IMG/VR virus record: IMGVR_UViG_3300032241_001162
Location: 1-35,176 of that record
Strand: one strand, 5' to 3'
DNA length: 35,176 nt
Origin: a virus
Under the pieces are notes generated by a model, which saw nothing but the letters and a program-made list of their open reading frames with translations, was not told the origin of the DNA and ran no database searches. Positions 34,247 to 35,176 of this stretch are shown piece after piece. Made by a program: the position numbers and the translations under genes. Within the stretch, counting starts at the first letter, position 1; each line of letters starts with the position of its first letter.

Positions 34247-34671
34247 TAACTTACTTCAGTCCGTCCGCCGCCCAAATTATTAGTATTAATATATCCAGTC
34301 GCCCTGCGAGTCATATCAATACCTTCCTGATCTGCTGAATTTTTAGCAACATCACTAAACCAAGCAGCAACTACTTCTTCATCTGCTTGCCCAGTATATC
34401 CTGCTCGCCTTAATTCTTGAATAAAATATTCATTCCAATCTAATTCAAAAAACCCATTTCTTACATTTTCTGAATTAACTTGTACATCGAGGCATCCTAC
34501 CCAAGGTTCTTTCTTTTCTGTAGCTAAATCCTTAGGAGATAACCCTTGCAGACGATTTACTTCTTTAGCAGCATCGGCTGCTTCTTGTGCAACCTTTAAT
34601 TCTTCTTCTGCTTGTTTTTTAGCAGCTTCAATCTTATCAATCCCGAAAAGTTTCTTAATAGCATTTTTCAT
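34246..34671 (-). CDS. Conserved phage protein with N-terminal coiled coil, 141 residues
   Basis: The start is set at ATG 34671-34669, one base after the queE stop; an in-frame ATG at 34704 would overlap queE by 32 bases and give a Cys/His-containing extension. Residues 12-45 form an Ala/Glu/Lys-rich coiled coil. Residues 55-120 form a small domain with Pro-Trp-Val-Gly-Cys-Leu-Asp, Asn-Gly-Phe-Phe-Glu-Leu-Asp-Trp-Asn-Glu-Tyr-Phe and Gly-Tyr-Thr-Gly. I recall this second motif set in hypothetical proteins of T4-like cyanophages but know of no function. The C-terminus is Gly/Asn rich. Confidence 0.75.
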   Translation of the reverse strand: MKNAIKKLFGIDKIEAAKKQAEEELKVAQEAADAAKEVNRLQGLSPKDLATEKKEPWVGCLDVQVNSENVRNGFFELDWNEYFIQELRRAGYTGQADEEVVAAWFSDVAKNSADQEGIDMTRRATGYINTNNLGGGRTEVS

Positions 34672-34672
34672 A

Positions 34673-35176
34673 TCATGTACCCCACGCATTGCCAAACAAA
34701 TCAACTTGTAATCTCGGACTATAACGCCAACCTTGGCTCATAGCATACTCTGCTACCTGACGATTATTCATCATATAACTTTCAACAGTGCCGCCTACTG
34801 GCATTAAGTAGACTGGGCACATAATACCAGCCTTTTGATAAGATTCAACAGCCCTATTAACATCGAGTATATCATTATCAGTGGCAACAACAAACTTAAG
34901 ATAAAGACTGCTGCCACCAGAACAATATAAATCATAATAAGACTTAACAATGTCAGGTTGGATGGCTTCATCCCACTTCTCCCCACTGACTGAGAGTTTT
35001 GGACTACAGGACCAAGTGACGTGGAGTTTTTTTGTTCTGGTTTTAAGATAGTCAGAAAATTCTTTATGTAATTTTTGAGTTGCATTAGTTTCAAACGTGA
35101 GATTTTTTAGATCTCGCATACCTTCATGTTCTAGTAAATCTATATAACTACGCTGCCAACCTAATAACGGTTCGCC
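34673..35176 (-). CDS. queE: 7-carboxy-7-deazaguanine synthase QueE, C-terminal part (cut by right edge)
   Basis: The frame is open from the window edge, so the gene starts outside; 167 C-terminal residues are visible. Translation from the edge begins Gly-Glu-Pro-Leu-Leu, the Gly-Glu-Pro motif of radical SAM enzymes of this family, followed about 20 residues later by a Leu-Thr-Phe-Glu-Thr-Asn-Ala-Thr stretch (usually Glu-Thr-Asn-Gly-Thr). Further on are Cys-Ser-Pro-Lys-Leu-Ser, Leu-Met-Pro-Val-Gly-Gly-Thr, and the C-terminal Tyr-Ser-Pro-Arg-Leu-Gln-x-Asp-Leu-Phe-Gly-Asn-x-x-Gly-Thr, close to the family ending Arg-Leu-His-x-x-x-Phe-Gly-Asn-x-x-Gly-Thr (Gln replaces the usual His). QueE makes CDG, a precursor of preQ0 used for tRNA queuosine and, in several phages, for 7-deazaguanine in DNA. 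The radical SAM Cys cluster lies outside the window. Confidence 0.88.
   Translation of the reverse strand, partial: GEPLLGWQRSYIDLLEHEGMRDLKNLTFETNATQKLHKEFSDYLKTRTKKLHVTWSCSPKLSVSGEKWDEAIQPDIVKSYYDLYCSGGSSLYLKFVVATDNDILDVNRAVESYQKAGIMCPVYLMPVGGTVESYMMNNRQVAEYAMSQGWRYSPRLQVDLFGNAWGT

Noticed and set aside
34673-35119. A 148-residue complete protein starting at ATG 35119
   Set aside because: The frame stays open to the window edge and the upstream codons encode the Gly-Glu-Pro motif of QueE, so this is an internal Met.
1-35176. tRNA genes, CRISPR arrays, insertion sequences, att sites
   Set aside because: No cloverleaf, regularly spaced repeats, transposase or terminal repeats were found by reading; short cases could be missed without a search tool.

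Overview
The window is part of the genome of a tailed, contractile (myovirus) bacteriophage of the T4 superfamily. The sequence is visibly AT-rich. The gene families (a long-form gp55 late sigma factor, gp53/gp25/gp6 baseplate wedge proteins, a flap-type exonuclease in the T4 rnh role, a CobS/MoxR-like ATPase with a von Willebrand factor A partner, thymidylate synthase, QueE, and several small conserved proteins of unknown function) look most like the aquatic branch that holds the T4-like cyanophages and pelagimyophages. No photosynthesis gene or other host-specific gene is visible, so the host cannot be named. There is no tRNA, rRNA, CRISPR array or insertion sequence that I can see.

Layout. 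(1) Positions 1-1039, minus strand: the first 25 codons of a GIY-YIG-like protein that runs off the left edge, then the late sigma factor gp55. (2) Positions 1145-27297, plus strand: a 26-kb tail and baseplate block in the order tube-cap protein, gp53, hub, gp5-type spike with a C-terminal muramidase, gp25, gp6, a giant 4371-residue structural protein, a 219-residue putative structural protein, and two related fibre-like proteins. (3) Positions 27294-35176, minus strand and convergent with block 2: QueE (cut by the right edge), a small coiled-coil protein, a 5'-3' exonuclease, four small conserved proteins, the MoxR-type ATPase and VWA/metallopeptidase pair, three more small proteins, and thymidylate synthase. 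Genes are packed with overlaps or gaps of a few bases. The longest non-coding stretch is the 105-bp divergent gap at 1040-1144.

Regulation can be read in part. Two near-perfect host sigma70-type promoters face the minus-strand genes for gp55 and the MoxR ATPase, which suggests early expression by host polymerase. An octamer of the form NATAAATA, the T4-type late promoter recognised by gp55, lies directly upstream of gp25, gp6, the 219-residue protein and a 98-residue protein, with weaker cases elsewhere. One copy lies inside a long hairpin that traps the ribosome binding site of the GIY-YIG-like gene. This is the arrangement known from T4 genes e, soc and 49, where read-through early RNA is untranslatable and late RNA, started inside the hairpin, is free.

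How the parts fit: block 2 builds the cell-puncturing baseplate and its receptor-facing parts; gp55 switches this block on late; block 3 supplies nucleotide metabolism (ThyA), RNA primer or flap removal (exonuclease), 7-deazaguanine chemistry (QueE) and a chaperone-like AAA+/VWA machine of unknown target.
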